Below are positions 21,101 to 32,910 of a DNA stretch of 64,000 bases, one piece after another. The stretch's first letter is position 1. The number at the start of each line of letters is the position of its first letter. The position numbers were made by a program, and so were the translations under genes. Below the pieces are notes generated by a model, which ran no database searches, was not told where the DNA came from, and worked only from the letters and a program-made list of their open reading frames with translations. Source of the DNA: Valencia hispanica (lineage: Eukaryota; Chordata; Actinopteri; Cyprinodontiformes; Valenciidae); NCBI GenBank assembly GCA_963556495.2, contig OY747702.1, positions 3,594,501 to 3,658,500 on the forward strand. Direction: 5' to 3'.

Positions 21101-23690
21101 TTATAAATGCATATAAAACCAAATTTGAATATTGGCCTCATTATATTTTAAATAATCTATGGGCGTAGACATAGAATTCCTTAGATTGGTTTACTCTTTT
21201 CTAAAAAAACAATTTGATTAAGATCTGGGAGTCTTCATGGTCAAAATACTGATAAGTACATGAGTTATAAATGCAAACAAATCATATGCCAGATGATCCT
21301 ATATTCCTACAGGAAGAAGTGAGCTGAAAGTAGGTGACTGGATCCTGATTAAAAGCTGTAAACAGAAAATTGGTCATCACCCAGGTGGAAGGGGCCATTC
21401 CAGGTATTTTTGACCACACCAATGGCTGTAGAGACTGAGTTGGATACATTTTATCCATTATAAAAAGCAGAGACCATTACTAGATATAGGGAAAGCAGTC
21501 TAAGAAAAGTGGGGTTAAAGACTGATTCCAAAGGGAGGTAGATACATTAGGTTCTACTTGTCTCAACCTCAGTGAAGAGAACCAGGAGAGCCACTTTTCT
21601 AAAGAGACTGTTTGAAGGGAGAGATAGTAACTATGAAGGTTTTTCTGCTATCTAGTACTTTTATTTTTACAGCTTTTTGGTGGTGTTATTCCATAGGAAC
21701 GTAAGGACTCAGAAAAAATACATATAGCACATGAGAATGCTGATTTATTTTCTTGGTTCACTCAGAGAAGGACACACAGAAACCCATTTGAAACTAGTGT
21801 ATGGTGACAATATGCAAGATATCTAGCAAATAAATGAAACATTATTAATTGTTTTGTTTGTTCTCAGATGCCATATTCTGTAGGACAGTTACCCAGATAT
21901 GTAGAAGCTTTCACTAATCTTAATGATCTGTTTCCAGATGTTACACTCCTCTCCAGGATTTGGACAAATTCTGAGCGTAAAGTACATGAACGAACGGGAA
22001 GTTATATGGGTAAAAATGTACATACATTCATGACAAAAGTAAGGGTAAATGGGAGACTGGGGCGACATTGGAGTAATCTAGATAGTTAAAACAGGACCAG
22101 TACACTTAAGACCTGACCACAGATTTACTTGTTTTGAACATGATAAAAATCTGACCACACTTTCATACCAATCTGGGTACATGGGAAAAATATACTGTAT
22201 GTGCTACATACTTTGAGACCGTGAATGTGATGGGAACTTTTCTATGGACGACCTGCTGATTCTCTGCGAATTTTGGCTCTGACACAATCACCCTCAAAAT
22301 GAGAAGGGTAGATGTGCTTCTGTTGAGACTTAAAGAGCTTTTTTTTCTTGTATTTGCAGTGGAGATCCGACACAGCAGAAGGAGAGGGCGTGGTATTTCA
22401 GCCCTCATGGTCCCATCTGGGCTCCGATAGGCCCACTGAAAACAAATTATGGAGTGATTGAAATAAGGTTCTATTTTTTTTTTTCCCAATGGACCGGGGT
22501 GGGTAAGGTCATGTTATGATTGAACACATTAAATTATAGATTCAGTGGTTTTGTTAATTCTTCCCTGGCTGTTCTAAAAGGTATAGCAGCTGAGATCTAG
22601 GAATTGAGCTTAAATACTGTATACATGGAGATTGGTCTACAATACAGGTGTTTATTGAACTATAATATCTCTCCGTAACAGGCTGCAAATCTAGTCACAC
22701 TTGTTTAACAGGAGACTTATATAATTGTTGATGTTTCTGAAACAGTTCTGTTTCAGAAAAAGGGAGGAGATCATTGGGCACTAGGGGAACTTAAATTTCA
22801 ATTATTTTTTACAAAACAAAGCCTTTCAATTGGTCTCATTAAAAGCATTTCAGATAAATGAAAAAACAAAATAAAAAACAGCATTTGTTTTGGGTTCAAC
22901 AGTTTTTTGGTTAAATAGGTTGAAATTATAGTTTTCTTTTATAAGTATTGGGCTTCATCAGCTCAGAAAATGATGTGGTAAAATCTTATAAGACTGTAGG
23001 TTTAATGAATTTAGGCTGTTAGCAGTGTAAATGAATAAATATAGACTGATCCTTTTCTGGGGGTTGAGCTTTAAAGCAGCAAAGTATTTTTCTTTCTTTT
23101 GAGCGGTCTGTCATATTCATGATGCCACTTCCAGAATCCAAAAAGACCAGATGTTTCCTGTTTTTCATCCTGTTTTGGCACCTTTGTGCGGTTGGTTGTT
23201 TTAGCACACAACCCATTCATCTTACCTTGTGGCATGTTTATACATTTAGTGTTTGTTTGGAAGTTTTTATTTACATTATAACCTCTACTATATATTTAGA
23301 AGAAAAATTCTTTATGGTCTAGGTTGTTCCAGTGTTGCTCACTTTTGATACAGGATTTTTAGAGTGCACTTTGCGTCAATGATGATTTTTGTGATTTACA
23401 TACAGCAAAAGTATTAGCTTTTTCTACAGATAGACCTAGTTTGTAAGCAGTCTGGATAATAGTTTGATTTTGTGTTAGTGCGGCCGATCAGTGCAGCACT
23501 ACTTAAGACTGTGAGGTGAGTGAGGGATTTGATTTTTTTTAAAGAAAGGACAAATGCATAAGAAATGAATCTCAAAACAGATACAATTATGGATAACGCA
23601 AACAGAAAAAGCAAATTAGTTGCAAGCTCTTCTTTTAGGCTTTGTTGACCAGGTGAGAGACCAGCAGCCAACCAGACCACGATCTCTCAG
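18112..23690 (+). mobile_element. ERV-A internal region, heavily decayed
   Basis: About 5.6 kb of AT-rich sequence collinear with ERV-B (39640-46780, reverse). The leader (18112-18900) is noncoding. No intact gag or pol remains and no RT motif is visible. A frame at 20132-20335 has an LLGRDFLF segment, similar to the C-terminus of retroviral proteases, which is weak evidence. Relative to ERV-B about 700 bp is missing near 19470, where ERV-B has 44700-45430. Purine-rich tracts occur at about 22757-22770. Similarity to ERV-B ends near 23690. It is a fossil, not a functional provirus. Confidence 0.65.
21868..22730 (+). pseudogene. ERV-A env-like remnant
   Basis: An open stretch 21868-22089 (73 codons) is nearly identical to 42585-42806 on the minus strand in ERV-B, so this coding-like block is conserved between the two copies. 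Further on (about 22480-22640) broken frames match the 42034-42375 frame, in which a VGK-type segment followed by a heptad-like stretch resembles a retroviral transmembrane envelope subunit. The position near the 3' end of the provirus supports env. Stops and frameshifts separate the pieces. The family assignment is inference. Confidence 0.4.
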
Positions 23691-23989
23691 GTTTAGGGTA
23701 GCTCTGCAGGGGCGAGGCTCTCGGCTGAGTACGTAAGGTCGGAGGAGGAGATGGGTGGAAAAGGGAGCAGGCATTTCAGCAACCCCGAGAACTACCAGTA
23801 GAGACTCAAAGATTCCTCTAACATGAGTGAATGGGTCAGAGCAACACTTCAGGTATGTTTTTAATGAGGGAAAGGCAGGTTGTCAGGATATCAAGCTTCA
23901 GAAAGTAAATTTTAAGGATATTGTTTTTTTGTTTTTTTTTTAAACCCGGCTACGTGTGTACATGGTATGAGGTTTGTTTACACACACAA
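23691..23989. other. No recognised feature
   Basis: The similarity between ERV-A and ERV-B stops at the left edge. The rest is unassigned, with a T-rich run at about 23925-23942. There is no gene. Confidence 0.4.
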
Positions 23990-24420
23990 TTCACACAATT
24001 ACTTTATTAATCCCAAAGGGAAATTAAATGTTGTTGTAACTCATTATACAAGTTCCTTCAAAGATTTGTTGTAGATGCTGATGGCTGTGGGTAGGGATGA
24101 TCTCTTGTAGTACTCTGCAGATCTGAAGAAGCCTCTGACTGAAGATGCTCTGTAGTTGTATGACAGTCTGATGTAGAGGATGCTCTGGATCTATGGCGTC
24201 TTCTTTTCAACTCATCAGGGTTTTGTGGCTGTAGTTGAGGTATTATTTGAGCTTTTGTGATGTTAATCAGCTGCTGCCAGTTGTAAACCACCTTGTTGCC
24301 ATGGTTATGCATCATAACAAATGTCCAAAAATAAAAAGTATCACCAAAAATCCTTCCAGCTGCACATACCTGTGGTGTCCACAGGTATCCAGGTATGGAC
24401 ACGGTGATGTCCATACCTGT
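23990..24420 (-). mobile_element. Non-LTR retrotransposon 3' end (clade unassigned)
   Basis: On the minus strand the sequence runs into a TTTCCCTTTGGGATTAATAA terminus, the common fish LINE 3' end. Upstream, one frame reads LSYNYRASSVRGFFRSAEYY then KRSSLPTAISIYNKSLKELV, typical of a LINE ORF C-terminus. Another frame (24058-24414) reads through the same DNA with no domain. It is 5'-truncated near 24420. The AT-rich 3' end is at 23990. Confidence 0.6.
24390..24419. repeat. Perfect 12-bp stem-loop in a palindromic cluster
   Basis: CAGGTATGGACA, a 6-nt loop, then TGTCCATACCTG. Related half-sites (ACCTGTGGTGTCCACAGGT and AGGTATGGACACC) lie on both sides within 24366-24436, forming a cluster of short inverted repeats next to the LINE end. 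Confidence 0.75.
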
Positions 24421-24598
24421 TTAGGTATGGACACCACCTTTACACTTGGAAAATACAACCTTTTGCTGCCTCTAATCTTTTCCTGGGAGAACATGAGCCA
24501 GCCACTCTGTCAATGAAGTTCTTGATGGTAATATGTAATTTGGTCCATTCATAATCAGAACAGGTGTCTGCTGGGTCCAATTGTTGGCTGGTTTCTTT

Positions 24599-25070
24599 TG
24601 TCAGGTCGGAGCGAAGGAGTTAGGACCCAAATGCTGACTTGGTAGTAGTAAAGGATCTTTTAATGAATGAACTTGTAGGTGAGAGACATAGAGCAGAGTG
24701 ATTAGAAATGTAATGGAGCTGGGCAGGGAAGAACTATGCCAGAGAGGAAACAGAAAAGAAAGGAAAAGCCTAAAACATAAGAGAAGACTAGACAGTAAAT
24801 AATCTTAAATGCAGAGGGGTAACTAAGAATGCTGAAAATAAAAAAGAAGAATAAAGAATCAAAAAAGTAAAAGCACTAATGAATATAACAGGAAGGAGAG
24901 GAGCAGAAGGAAAACATATGTATAAACATTAGGAAACTCAGATCAGAGAACAATATTCTAATAAGAGAAATAAATAACTAAAAGAGAACTAACACCAAGG
25001 ACATTGATGAGATAAGGATATAACTAATAGTTATAGTCTACAAAAGTAGACACATCTAAGGATTGTAACA
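24599..25070 (-). repeat. LTR-like sequence, possible solo gypsy LTR
   Basis: It is bounded by TGTCAGGTCGG... and ...GGATTGTAACA, so the minus strand reads TGTTACAATCC... CCGACCTGACA. The minus-strand end has the CATTTGGGTCCTAACTCC motif seen at the ends of fish gypsy LTRs (compare 14526-14827). No matching target duplication is visible (left flank tcttt, right flank gctcc), so the borders are uncertain. Confidence 0.4.
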
Positions 25071-26799
25071 GCTCCCATTTCTTTTCTGTAAGGCAGGGTG
25101 CCCTGCCTGCTTTTAACACATGTTTTCACTGTTGTCATTTGTTCTCCTCAAACCACCACACAGTCAATGTGTCACTTGTTTACTACTAATGGCTGCCGAT
25201 GCATATTTTACACATACAGAAAATTATATTTAAAACACTTTTCTACCCTCCAAAGGTCTGAGTTATGCCACATTAGGTATTGTTGCTAATTTGTACACAA
25301 AATATCTATATTTATATCTATTATTTATGTTTTATTAAAATGAGAAACCTTTAATTTAAAATCTGTTTAACAGTAAAACCCAATTTTCTTCATTTTTTAA
25401 TATAATAAATTCAGGCTGTAAGCAACTAAACCCATGCTTCGAACTTAGGTTTGGTTCAAATAATCAATGTATTAAGTTTAGCTCATATTTCCATTAAAGT
25501 TTATTTTCACTCTTAAAACAATTCCAAAATTGTTATTAACATTCTTCTAATTCTGCATTTCTTTTGTTTCATGGAACATATCTGAATGAACAACATTGCT
25601 ATTCCTGTCCTTTCAGTGCAGCCTATCAAGAAAGATCGCAGCTCAACCTAGTTTGGCTCCTGTTGGAGAGTTGTTCCTTGTTATTACATAATTAAGTAAT
25701 TACTCCCCACTTCCTCCCTCTGCTTCTCCAGGATATGGGGTTGTTTTCCTTAGACAGAAACAAATTAATAATTCATTTCTGTCTAAGGAATACTTAATAA
25801 TACATTAATTAATAACTGGTTTTAACTGAATTTACTTTGACTTAACCTGGACTTGTTTGATTTACTCTCAAGTGCCCTGAGATAGAATTTGGCTCGTAAA
25901 TGGTTTGTTTAGGATCCTTGGAGTTAAGCAGAAAACAGGAGAAACCACTAGGTGTCCTAATGATTCTAGCATACACTATTGAAAACATCCTACAAACAAA
26001 AAACATAAGTTAGGATATAAAAATGCAGCATTTAACACAGAGGACCTATTTTTCATGTTTCCCTCTGCCTGAGCCAAGATAGTGAATGTAATGAGCAGCA
26101 GCTTGATGGATGGATGAATTGATTGAGTGAGCTGTGGGACCCCACTGTTTAATGTTTTATGAAAGCTAATAATACCAAAATCAATATATGCCGTAAGGCT
26201 AAGTAGACAGTGCTTGTGGAAACACAGTTAACTCAAGGACAACTTTAAAGGAAGGTCTTTGGAGCTATTTTCTGTCTCGATTTCCTTCCGGTATTCAACC
26301 TCTGTACAGCACTGGACTACTGCTGTTTGTATTTGTCCATCCTGTGTGGTGGCTAGGATCTCCAGGCTCTACAGCAATATAATTGCCTGTCACATGAAAA
26401 GCTTTGTCTTTTGTCAACATGGATCAACAAGAGATCAATATTGCAAACACTGAGGTGTGTTTGCGTGTGCGCGTGTGAGGAGAGACAAATGAGAACGAAT
26501 ACCTGTGAGGAAAGGGAAGCTTTGAAGAATGTAGCAGCATTACTGTCATCTTGTTGCTGGGTGTGCATGAGTATAATGCACAAATGTGCTCTGAGTTTTT
26601 CAACACAGATGCACTCTGACTCAAAGTGTACATGCTATGACACAGCCTCAAAGCACTGCCAAGTGCTCTGTTTAAGTAGAGGAACTCTAGCTGGAAGAAC
26701 TTATTAAGTTTTACTTCCTCTTTGTATCATATTTCTATAATGGGCAATTGATTTTCACTAAGTGCACTGAACCAAAAATAATTATATTAAATTAGTTTT
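25071..26799. other. AT-rich DNA without recognised gene
   Basis: About 1.7 kb with only short frames and no domain. It contains a perfect 14-bp inverted repeat at 25747-25790 (TCCTTAGACAGAAA, 15-nt loop, reverse complement). A short GGGTTAGGGTTAGGGG stretch at about 26835-26850 lies just beyond. I see no gene. Confidence 0.5.
25747..25790. repeat. Perfect 14-bp hairpin
   Basis: Arms TCCTTAGACAGAAA and TTTCTGTCTAAGGA are separated by 15 bp. It is isolated, has no flanking duplication, and is AT-rich outside. It could be a remnant of a small foldback element. Confidence 0.8.
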
Positions 26800-28443
26800 A
26801 TGCTGCTTTTTTTACATGTGTGCGTGTGTGCAGGGGTTAGGGTTAGGGGCAAAATATGTCGTCTAATGGGTGAAAAATATGGTTCTGAAATTTTGGAGAA
26901 TATTAATTTCTGGATATCTGAGTGGAACTGTCTGATCGGGGGCAGTTTAGATGTATCAGAGCTGGAAAAAAATCGGGGAAAAATCGACTTAGAGTGGGAA
27001 CAGCTTAAAAACACTATGTTTGTGCGGGGTACTGACTATAAAAGTTTGAAAAGCTTAAACATTGTTGGGAGACCTGGATGGATGAAGCAAAATGCTGCGA
27101 GAGAAAAGCCGGTTTTAGAAATTTAGGGGGTAGCATGGATATTTCTGGCAATGTGACAGGAAGAACTGATAATACGTCTTTAAAAGCTGATCGCTCCACA
27201 CGTAAACAAAATTAGAAGCAGACACATTTTCAGAAAAAAACATCCGCGCCTGCTGATCTCACATCAACAAATGAACATGTCAGACTTTCAATTCCTGGAG
27301 CGGCTAAATCTACACACAATCTGCCTCGACCTCCTCCTTATGTTTCAGACGAGGGCATGGTTGGAGATCTACAAGCTCTCTCGATGACAAATCCTGATCC
27401 AGACCTAGACTGCGCTCCACCGACACACCAATCAATGACGACTATGCAAGAAGTGAAGGGAGAAGCAGCCAATCCCAAGCAAGCAGAGGGGGGTCCCAAA
27501 GATGATTGGCACCCAGGGCAACCAGAGGCATGCGCCGGAGCGTCAGCAAAGTCGGAGCCCAAACCAGAGCGATAGCCTGATCCACCAACTACAGCTCCAG
27601 CAGCAGAGCCTCAAGCAGCAGAGCCCACCAATCGGGAGTACCGCACATCAAATCAATTCGTCAACAAGCCGCCATCTTGCTCTCCTCCCCCGTCCTCTAG
27701 AACGAGAGGAAAAGACAGCAGGACCGCGGCGCAGCGGAAACCTTCTGAGGTAACCCTTACACAGGCGGCTAACTATATCTTGTCGGCTCCCATGGTCGGG
27801 GCTAACAGTCCAGTGATGGTTTTCCGTCTGTGGTCCGACCGCGCTATGGAGGAAGCCATTGAACAACTCCCGGAGATTGTCGGAAACGGAAAACAGTTTG
27901 CAACAGAGCAGGAGGAATTCTGTATAATGTTTTGTCCCACCGGAGCCAAAATTAGGCGAGTAATCCAAAATAAGTTGAAAGCTGCAGATGCTAGCAAGCT
28001 AAATGGAAGCTTACCTAACCCTGATATCCGCATGAAAGAGGTGCCATCAGATGAAGGGCCATCAGCTGAGAATAGTGGAGGCAACGCTGAGTATTACGTG
28101 GCTATAATGAAACTGTGTAAGGCGATTGACAGAGTTTCCCACCAAGCCCAATTTAACTGTTTTACATGCTGTCAAGCAAAGGCCAAACAAGGGCGTGGAT
28201 GACTTTCTTCATTGGAGGAAGCATTTGAAAGACACAGCGGACTAACAAAGCCAGAGGAGATCCGTGGTTCGGTCTGGGAGTCGATGCTGTGCGATCGGAT
28301 TCTGGCTCAACTGGTTCCAGAGCTGCGGACCGAGGTAACTGATAAATATATTGGACTGGACCAAGGAATGAACTATTCTGAACTGCACAAGTATGTTTTG
28401 CATTCTGATAAACTCATAAAGAGGAGAGAAAATGACTTACACT
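26800..28443 (+). pseudogene. ERV-C gag fragment
   Basis: It is a retroviral gag-like region in several frames. The first block (about 26860-27126) is a matrix-like domain. Then comes a proline-rich part with an RPPPYV late-domain-like motif (about 27320-27345), then a capsid-like region (27780-28443) with APMVGANSPVMVFRLWSDRA near its start and a helical C-terminal part. In a provirus this polyprotein builds the virion core. A frameshift lies at about 28200 (27780-28202 versus 28212 onward), stops occur near 27125 and 27212, and the reading frame runs straight into the L2 LINE at 28444. No 5' LTR or primer-binding site was found. It is inactive. Confidence 0.6.
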
Positions 28444-28631
28444 CTCTGCGACTGCTGAAGGAGGAGCAGCTGCTCTCTGTCTCTCTCCAGATCCGTTCAC
28501 TTTATTTTCTTTTCTGTTTACTTTTCTTATTTTCTTTTCTTAACCTTTTCTTAGTTACTTTATCTACTCAGCCCCTGGAGTTTCTGTATTGGACGGGATC
28601 TCTTGGATTACTTTTTTATGGACTTATCAAC

Positions 28632-29624
28632 ATGGCTTTTTGCTCAGCTGAGGATTTTGAAAAACTGCTCCACAGAATTAAGGGCATTGAAACGAAGCTA
28701 CGTCGTCTGGAAATTAATTTTGATCTCCACGCTGATTATGGACAAAATGACACAACTTTACCGTTGAATACAAATAGGGAACAGCCTATCAGCCCGGTGT
28801 TACATCGGTCTAACCGTGTCACAGAGACTCCCTACAGGCGTCTGAGCGGCAGAACTCCGCACTATAATGAAGACTGGCCAGCATTAAAACGCACGGAATC
28901 ATCAACCCCAGCCTGTTCTCTGAGGAAGAAAAAACTAAAGAAACCCCGGCACAGAGTAGGCGCTGAACCCAGAACTGCCGCTTCTGCTAAAAGTAAACAA
29001 AAGAGGTTTCAGCCAAAAACTAGAGATATTTCTCCACCTGGAATCCCGCTGAAAAACAGGTTCGCAGCCTTGAGTTCCCTGAAAGATGACGCAGCCCCCG
29101 GGACCAGTCAAAGCCACCAGGAGAAACCCAGCCGCATCAAACGGACACATAACAAAGTAAGAGCGCCCCCAGCAAAGACTGTTATCATACAAGACGGATC
29201 AATTAATGGAATTGAGGCTTTTTGTAGCAAGAACACCAGAGTTTATAGCTGCTAAAAAAATACAGTGAGAGAAATATCAGAAAAAATCCCTAAAATCTTG
29301 GACCAACATCCTGCTTTGGAGAAGCTCGTCATTCACGCTGGATCAGCAGATATCGCGATGAGACAATCAGAGATTCTGAAGAGAGACTTTTCTGATCTCC
29401 TACAGAGACTTGATGGACTTAACGTTAACATCCTCATCAGCGGACCAGTCCCTGAAGGGAATGATGAAAGATTTAGCAGACTCCGCATGCTCCATAAATG
29501 GTTGAAGAAACAATCAGCTGAGAAGTCGTTCACATTTATTGATAATTTCAAAGTATTTGGAAGTGCTAATCATCTGTTCAAAGAAGGGATGCGTTATCTG
29601 AACAAGGCCGGAGTAAGGCTCTAA
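28632..29624 (+). pseudogene. L2 copy 2 ORF1 (coiled coil plus esterase-like domain)
   Basis: The ORF1 start MAFCSAEDFEKLLHRIKGIE is followed by a short coiled coil (residues ~5-35), a basic linker with KKKLKKPRHR and PPGIPLKNRFAALSSL, and then the SGNH-like domain. Block I reads IIQDGSINGIEAF (normally GDSI). A TAA at 29254 interrupts just after it. The frame resumes to 29624 with VIHAGSADIAM (normally GSND; Asn to Ala), LISGPVPEGNDERFSRLRML, and KEGMRYLNKAGVRL, where the Asp-x-x-His dyad is lost. The ORF1 product is expected to bind element RNA. This copy could not be enzymatically active. Confidence 0.8.
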
Positions 29625-29959
29625 GCAGCAAACATTTTTTCTTATCAAAATCAGAAAGCAAAACACTTTCTCCCAAAAGGTGATCTTGAGGCGCCCATGG
29701 ATATCAGAGAACAAAAACAGCAAGTCATGATGACACCACAGGACCGAACAGAAAAACAACCATCAGAGATTAAGTCTTCATCTTCCTGTGACTCAGCCAC
29801 ATCAAATGAGTCTCCATTTAGAAACTTTACAGACAGACTGAACGAGCAAATCAATTTGGGACACAATTAACACCTAAACTTGGACTACACCAAACGCCTG
29901 GGACTAGTGTCAATAAGCCTGGGAGCTTCCCCCGACTGATTATTACAGATATTTGATAT

Positions 29960-30907
29960 TTGAGGGAACCGGGCAATAAATCCACCCCTACCGTCTCCCA
30001 GCATTCGCCCGGCACCCCTGAGGCTATATCAGTAATTATCAGCAGCAGGAAACATAAACCGTTAACCACACGCTCTCATATTAAACAAAATCTCAAATTA
30101 ATAACCTGTCAGAAGGTTCAGCTGCCCATCATCACAATACTTAAGTTAGCTTTATTAAACATTAGATCTCAATCCGGGAAGTCTTTTCTTATCAATGACT
30201 TCATCACTGAGCATAATTTACACGCCCTTTTTTTATCAGAGACTTGGCTAGATGAAAATAACAAAACAACTGCATTAATAGAATCTAGTCCTCCAAATTA
30301 TAATTTCTTAAGCGAGAGCAGAAAACACAGACGAGGTGGAGGTGTAGCCACCATCTTTCACAACTCAATGAACTTTAAAAAGGTAACTCTGGGCACGTTT
30401 GATTATTTTGAATACCTAGCCACCCAGATAAATGAGCCTAACAAAGCTTTATTTCTAAGTTTATATAAACCACCAAAACTTAACTCTAACTTCTTTAATG
30501 ATTTCAATGACATTCTTTCTGTAATATGTATCGACTATGACCAACTAATCATTGTGGGGGATTTTAACATCCATACCGACAACCCCCAAAATAGACAATC
30601 AAAAACATTTGATGATACTCTCCGCAACTTCGGCCTGATCCAGCATGTCAAACAACCAACACACAATAAAGGAAACACTCTGGACTTAATAATCAGCAAA
30701 GGTTTAAATATTTCCAACATCTCTGTAATTAATATTGCGTTATCTGACCATTTCTGTATTTTCTTTGAAAGTACCATCTCTGCTAAATTATCCAGCCACA
30801 GTAAGACCACTATAAAAAAGCGTTTTCTAGGGGACAGCTCAGTTGAAACTTTTAAACGTATTTACCCTTCCACTGCATCCCCCTCATCTCCAACTCAAAC
30901 TCAGTAA
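29960..30907 (+). pseudogene. L2 copy 2 ORF2 endonuclease domain
   Basis: An open frame of 315 codons in which the endonuclease proper begins about residue 50. Motifs are LALLNIRSQSGKS, FLSETWLDEN with catalytic Glu, RRGGGVATIFHN, IIVGDFNIHTDN with Asp and Asn kept, PTHNKGNTLDLIIS and NIALSDHFCIFF with the Asp-His pair kept. All key AP-endonuclease residues are therefore present. The frame stops at 30905 before the linker, so the domain is cut from the RT. This domain nicks target DNA to prime reverse transcription. Confidence 0.85.
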
Positions 30908-31653
30908 ATAAGCTGGTAGATAATTTCCTTGCGAAAATCTCAGACATCATGGATTCCATTGCTCCAACTAAAGTGAAAGTAGTCTCAGGTAGAAAGAAGT
31001 CTCCGTGGACGTGGAAGTAATCCACTGGTACGTAGTGAAAAAAGAGAGTGTGAGATCTTCAAAGAGAGACTGAATAGAAATCAGCTAACTGTAAAAAATG
31101 CTAGGGAATCGTTCATTTCTGAAATCATCAACAGAAACATTAATAATGCACGGACCCTATTTGCAACAGTGGAAAGACTACCTATTCCTTTAGTGACAGT
31201 AGCCCCTGAACTAAACTCTATCAGGGCCTGAAATGAATTTGCCAGCTTTTTCACTGAAAAGATTCTAACAATTAGACGGTCAATCTGTACCTCAATATCG
31301 AACCCACAACCAGTGCCATCCCCAATCAACAACAATGTAGAGAAAATGTCTGAATTCCACGAATTAACCCAGAACAGCCTTGAAAAAAATCATTATCCAA
31401 TTAAGCTCCTCCTCCTGCTGTCTTGATATCCTACCCACAGCTTTTCTAAAGAAGGTTCTTCCTGTTATTGGTTCTGATCTTGTTCAAATAGTGAACTCAT
31501 CCCTGCTATCAGGTGTCTTCCCTCAGGCTTTAAAAACAGCAGTTATTAAACCACTGCTAAAGAAGAAAAATCTGGACAACACGTTAATGCAGAACTACAG
31601 GCCAATCTTTAATCTTCCATTCATCAGTATGATTATTGAAAAAGACGTGTTTC
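30908..31653 (+). pseudogene. L2 copy 2 ORF2 linker and RT N-terminus
   Basis: It is collinear with 11600-12350. LAKISDIMDSIAPTKVKVVS reads on until a stop near 31018, where a short deletion also removes sequence present in copy 1. Open again from 31380: LSSSSCCLDILPTAFLKKVL, GVFPQALKTAVIKPLLKKKN, LMQNYRPIFNLPF, then the frame runs into the foreign insert at 31654. The RT continues at 32945 after a 16-bp duplicated target. Confidence 0.8.
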
Positions 31654-31990
31654 CCACATGTGCTCTATTAGTAGAAGCTGAAGAAACCCCACTTAAAATG
31701 AGATATGAAAAATTGTCCTTATCATACTGGACGAGACTTAAAGGGAGCATAAATAACCCTGCCTTATCAGTTCTAAATGATTGTTGGGAATACCAATCAA
31801 AGAGGTCTGGTTTTGGATGGCATATTAAAAATACAGTGGAAAACGAAGAATCAAGGATTTTATTTTTAGTCATGCCTTGGTGATGAGTTCAGTTCCTTCA
31901 TGGATGCTACCTATTCCATCTATTGATACAGAATTGCTGAATGAAAAAGCAAAACAGCCTAATGTAATAAGTGTTGTAGAATGCAGCCTA
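31654..31990 (+). pseudogene. LINE ORF scrap, possibly I/Nimb-type
   Basis: The frame entering from the L2 RT reads LVEAEETPLKMRYEKLSLSY and WTRLKGSINNPALSVL. A shifted frame reads VPSWMLPIPSIDTELLNEKA. Segments of this kind lie between RT and RNase H in I/Nimb-group LINE ORFs. No RNase H motif follows. The assignment is by resemblance only. Confidence 0.35.
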
Positions 31991-32027
31991 AGGGGCTGTT
32001 TACATGACAACGGAAAAGAAACATTTC

Positions 32028-32090
32028 AATTCAATTCAATTCAGTTTATTTATATAGCGCCAATTCACAACAGATGTCATGATAACTAAC
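32028..32090 (-). repeat. Reversed LINE 3' terminus
   Basis: On the minus strand it reads GTGAATTGGCGCTATATAAA then TAAACTGAATTGAATTGAA, a very common fish LINE/SINE 3' end with a tandem GAATT tail. About 60 bp. Confidence 0.6.
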
Positions 32091-32191
32091 AATGGCGGTC
32101 TTCTTGTAGTTCTCCTCCGCTTAAATAAAGGCATATTGATTATTTGGCGCACGTATTGTATGCGTTTCCGTTGGCGATCGCATAGAAGTCG

Positions 32192-32194
<3 letters not shown>

Positions 32195-32239
<45 letters not shown>
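32195..32239. repeat. (TA)n microsatellite
   Basis: About 22 TA units, uninterrupted, inside the chimeric insert. Confidence 0.95.
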
Positions 32240-32241
<2 letters not shown>

Positions 32242-32344
32242 CATTTTAGCCTGATAATAACCTGTTAAGTCCCTTTGCACACTCCTGTACAGTGGGTGGC
32301 GGTATGCACCAATGAGATGTGATCCGCCAATAAAATGAAGAAGA

Positions 32345-32910
32345 AGAAGAGCCAGTTGGTTCTAGCTCCTAGTGTGGTATTTGGCCAAAACTTTCTTCAG
32401 AGAAATCCTTGTTCAAATAATTCTCAAGATCAAGTCTATTCAAGTGCTCACCTTTTCCTCTCCTTGTAGATGCTCCCTGGAATTCGTGTGACCTTTCTCC
32501 AACCTTCCAAACAGATAAACTACACCAGTCTGGGTTCCCGCCTGGTCAGCCTCTGCACCGCTCCCCTGCTGGTAATCTCCACCATACTCACCCTTGTTTG
32601 CCATCATCTTCCCAAGCTGCTTGCCTGTCTGCCCAGAAGACATCACCTGCCCGAACAAGAGGACATACCTCCTCCGTTGTCACTCCTGGTAATCCTCCGG
32701 ACTCCTTCAGTCAGTCCACCTGTAAAGACAAACAAGGATCAGCAGATACCTCACATCCACCTCCAGCCAACCTCAGCACACAGATCCCTACTTACCCTCT
32801 TCTTCACCATAACCTCCTGGACACAAATCCGGTTCTCCTCTCCTGGTCCCTCCCGAGACGACCCTCCAGTTTCCTTTCAACTATTCTGTTCAATAAACCT
32901 TTAGAAACAA
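32345..32910 (+). repeat. LTR R-U5-like block, copy A
   Basis: From GCCAGTTGGTTCTAGCTCCT to TTCAATAAACCTTTAGAAAC it matches 53700-54790 (TGGTTCTTGCTCCTAGCGTG ... CTCAATAAACCTTTTAAAGG). It shares the GTCTGGTCAGCCTC, CTGGTAATCTCCAC and GAGACGACCCTCC blocks. A GT..AG-like TTTCCTCTCCTTGTAG site precedes 32471. Open frames here are low-complexity Pro/Ser with no domain. Confidence 0.55.

Noticed and set aside
24599..25070. Clean solo LTR with TSD
   Set aside because: The flanks (tcttt and gctcc) do not match. Kept only as a low-confidence LTR-like repeat.
26830..26850. GGGTTAGGGTTAGGGG, telomere-like repeat
   Set aside because: Only about two and a half units, next to a GT-rich stretch. Too short for an interstitial telomere array.
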